Assembly: GCF_001586785.1 (NCBI RefSeq)
Contig: NZ_LUFH02000027.1
Coordinates: 1 to 53,985, forward strand
Direction of reading: 5' to 3'
DNA: 53,985 nt
Source: Sphaerospermopsis aphanizomenoides BCCUSP55
GTDB taxonomy: Bacteria > Cyanobacteriota > Cyanobacteriia > Cyanobacteriales > Nostocaceae
Position numbers and translations under genes: made by a program. Positions 52,001 through 53,985 of this stretch are shown here, piece by piece (positions within the stretch are counted from its first letter, which is position 1; each line of letters starts with the position of its first letter). The notes beneath the pieces are model-generated. The model did no database searches. It was not told where the DNA came from and saw only the letters and a program-made list of their open reading frames with translations.

Positions 52001-52430
52001 AGTTTTATGCATAGATACCAGTATTTGGATACCTTACCTTGTCCCAGAAGTGTATCAACCTCAAGCTAGAAACCTACTAACAGAAGCATTAAGTTTGAAT
52101 ATACGTTTAGTAGCTCCTGCTTTTGCTTGGGCAGAAGTTGGATCTGTACTGCGGAAGAAAACACGAATGGGAGTCATAACTAAGGAGGAAGCACAAGGTT
52201 TTTTTGAAGACTTCTGTGAACTTCCCATTGATTACATTGAAGAAGAAACAATTAGGGTAAAGAGTTGGGAAATTGTCGAAAAATACGGTTTATCTACCCT
52301 TTATGATGCAGCTTTTCTTGCTTGTTCTGAAATGACATCTGCTGAGTTTTGGACTGCTGACGCTGCACTGGTTAGACAACTTACACCTAAACCTAATTAT
52401 TTACGAGAAATAGAAGAGATAGTCAATTAA
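51993..52430 (+). CDS. PIN-domain ribonuclease toxin (VapC-like)
   Basis: This 145-residue PIN domain has acidic active-site residues at the expected places: CIDTSIW near the N terminus, AWAEVGSVL, then STLYDAAFLAC and FWTADAAL. These residues bind magnesium and cut RNA in the VapC family. I prefer the GTG at 51993, which overlaps the antitoxin stop by 8 bp; a GTG at 51981 is the alternative. It forms a two-gene toxin-antitoxin unit with the preceding frame. Confidence 0.85.
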   Translation: MTRVLCIDTSIWIPYLVPEVYQPQARNLLTEALSLNIRLVAPAFAWAEVGSVLRKKTRMGVITKEEAQGFFEDFCELPIDYIEEETIRVKSWEIVEKYGLSTLYDAAFLACSEMTSAEFWTADAALVRQLTPKPNYLREIEEIVN

Positions 52431-52465
52431 AATTATTCCTATTTTGTAATTTGTGAATCTTGATT

Positions 52466-53464
52466 ATGCAAGAAATAACTGCCAATTTTGATGAATCCTG
52501 GAAAGAAGCATTAACCGAATATTTTGAAAGCTTTTTGACATTCTTTTTCCCGGAAGTTCATCAATTAATTGATTGGACAAAACCACCCCGTTCTCTAGAT
52601 AAAGAATTACAGGAAATAACAGCTTCATCAGAGACAGAGAAACGTATTGCTGACCAACTTTATCAAGTTTGGTTGCTTGACAAACGAGAAGTTTGGATAT
52701 TAATTCATGTGGAAATTCAAAGTCAATATGAAGTAGATTTTGGTGAACGGATGTATATTTATAATTACCGTTCCTTTGATCTGTATCACAAACCTGTAGT
52801 GAGTCTAGCAGTATTAGATGATGAAAGGAATAATTGGCGACCTAGTGCTTATGGTTATTCCCTTGGAGGGTGTGAAGTTAGTCTGAAATTTCCCATTGCT
52901 AAACTTCTAGACTATGAATCTCGCTGGCAAGAATTAGAAGCTAGTGATAATCCATTTGCTATCATAGTAATGGCACATTTAAAAACTAAAGCAACCACTG
53001 GTAATTTATCAGAACGGGAACAATGGAAATGGATATTAATTCGCGGACTTTATGAGCGAGGCTTAACAAAAGAACAAATTGTTAAACTCTTTAAAATCAT
53101 TGACAAAATGATGACTTTACCTGAGCAATTACAGCGAAAGTTAGTGAATAAAATTCACAGTTTTGAGGAGGAAAGAAAAATGCCTTTTATCAGTCCTACA
53201 GAAGAAATGGCAATAGAACGCGGTAAGGAGATTGGTAAAGAAATTGGTAAAGAGATTGGTAAAGAACTTGGTGCTTTACAAAAGGCTCGTGATAATGTAA
53301 AAACTGTTTTGCAAACTCGACTAGGTGAGGTTTCTTTAGATATTGTTATCTCTCTATCTCAAATTTCTAATCTATCTATTTTGGATGAAATGTTGAAATT
53401 GGCAGTAACAGTTAATTCTTTTGATGATTTTAAACAGGCTTTGGAATTAGCAACATCTAACTAA
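52466..53464 (+). CDS. Rpn/PD-(D/E)XK-type nuclease-transposase family protein
   Basis: This 332-residue protein resembles the Rpn family of recombination-promoting nucleases (DUF4351-related in cyanobacteria). The core is WILIHVEIQSQ..FGERMYIYNYRSFDLY, where Glu-x-Gln follows a beta-strand as in PD-(D/E)XK enzymes. Its C-terminal part has a GKEIGKEIGKEIGKELG stretch of four 4-residue repeats. It is typically present in many copies in cyanobacterial genomes and is not part of the cluster. The start is the ATG at 52466; a TTG at 52460 is the alternative. Confidence 0.8.
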   Translation: MQEITANFDESWKEALTEYFESFLTFFFPEVHQLIDWTKPPRSLDKELQEITASSETEKRIADQLYQVWLLDKREVWILIHVEIQSQYEVDFGERMYIYNYRSFDLYHKPVVSLAVLDDERNNWRPSAYGYSLGGCEVSLKFPIAKLLDYESRWQELEASDNPFAIIVMAHLKTKATTGNLSEREQWKWILIRGLYERGLTKEQIVKLFKIIDKMMTLPEQLQRKLVNKIHSFEEERKMPFISPTEEMAIERGKEIGKEIGKEIGKELGALQKARDNVKTVLQTRLGEVSLDIVISLSQISNLSILDEMLKLAVTVNSFDDFKQALELATSN

Positions 53465-53506
53465 TTCACAGTGAATGAAATTTGCTAAGAATAAATTCAG
53501 TTTTTT

Positions 53507-53547
53507 AAACCCACCTTTTACTTAGTTGTTAATTCGGTGGGTTTTCT
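53507..53547 (+). terminator. Rho-independent terminator after the Rpn-type gene
   Basis: AAACCCACC (53507-53515) pairs exactly with GGTGGGTTT (53536-53544) across a 20-nt loop and is followed by TCT. It lies 43 bp after the stop codon. Confidence 0.75.
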
Positions 53548-53593
53548 GTATAATAAGTGATATCCATACTTATATAAACTTCAATGAGGTTAA

Positions 53594-53985
53594 TCCAATA
53601 TTTCATCTAATAATTTTACGAATATTCTCGAATCATTAGCTATTGATACAAGGGCTAATTTACGTGACTCATTAGAATTAGACATCTCAATTAGCGAAGA
53701 AACAATTACAGATATAAACCTTTTAACTATAAAAAGAAAAAAAATTCCAGAAGTTGTAATTTGGAAATGTCCTAAAGACGAGGAAGCAAATACAGGTATA
53801 GATTGGGAATGGTTTATCGGAGGTAATTCAATCGGATGGTATAGATATGCAATTCAAGCGAAAAAATTATGTTTAAAAGGTAAGGGAAAGAATACTTATA
53901 CAGAAATTCAACATAAGCCAAAAAATAAAAATCAAACCCAAATTGAATTATTAGAGGATTACGCAAGAGCCACTAATTCTATACC
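53594..53985 (+). CDS. Partial frame, DUF6615-like, runs off the window
   Basis: The frame is open from after a stop at 53591-53593 to the window end. It encodes GIDWEWFIGG, WYRYAIQAKKL, EIQHKPKN and a QIELLEDYARATNSI segment. The order (acidic DWEW, then QAK, then H..Q..L..YA) is what I recall for the DUF6615 group, which has a nuclease-like look (E/D..QxK). There is no ATG, GTG or TTG in the visible part before the conserved region, so it may be 5'-truncated or use a rare start. The 3' end lies beyond the window. Confidence 0.4.

Overview
The window looks like a filamentous, Nostoc-type cyanobacterium. The DNA is AT-rich and carries many GCGATCGC (HIP1) octamers and families of short palindromic intergenic repeats. 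It also holds typical cyanobacterial genes: an amylo-alpha-1,6-glucosidase, ABC1 kinases, and fatty acyl-AMP ligases (FAALs) next to AurF/CylC-like diiron enzymes.

Layout. (1) 1-9450 is ordinary or accessory genome: a glycogen-debranching-type glycosidase, a pair of small membrane proteins, two methionine-salvage genes (mtnB, mtnD), an alpha/beta hydrolase, a Coq4-like protein and a DUF3237 protein. (2) 9669-26317 is an eleven-gene minus-strand arm. In transcription order it encodes a DUF3419 (BtaA-like) protein, a Rieske oxygenase, an acyl-CoA-dehydrogenase (ACAD) fold protein, a FAAL with a fused ACP, a KAS III-like ketosynthase, an ABC1-kinase/aminotransferase fusion, a flavin monooxygenase, an ICMT-like membrane methyltransferase, a second ACAD, a P450 and a soluble methyltransferase. 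(3) 26318-27247 is the shared divergent promoter region, with a long imperfect direct repeat. (4) 27248-42610 is a plus-strand assembly line: FAAL, ACAD, ACP, CylC-type diiron halogenase/oxygenase, a PKS (KS-AT-ACP) and a 2312-residue NRPS/PKS-like protein (docking, C, A remnant, acyl-AMP ligase, KR, ACP, TE). (5) 42671-51189 holds a class 3 lipase, a 1494-residue LamG/jacalin/lipase fusion that arose by duplication, and an ABC1 kinase. (6) 51229-53985 is an accessory tail: a GNAT remnant, a PIN toxin-antitoxin pair, an Rpn-type nuclease and a partial DUF6615-like frame.

How the cluster may work (inference). On the right arm a free fatty acid is activated by the FAAL, loaded on the stand-alone ACP and oxidised or chlorinated by the diiron enzyme. 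It then passes through a PKS whose KS and AT both lack key catalytic residues, so that protein probably only relays the acyl chain. The last protein would activate a keto acid, reduce it with its KR, esterify it with the fatty acyl chain through its C domain and release it by TE: a lactylate-like ester. The left arm activates a second acyl chain and has the enzymes to join it (KAS III), aminate it (aminotransferase) and oxidise it at C or N (FMO, Rieske, P450, ACAD-fold flavoproteins). From memory this resembles the cyanobacterial clusters for chlorosphaerolactylates (cly) and nocuolin A/nocuolactylates (noc). I could not compare sequences, so that identification is a hypothesis.
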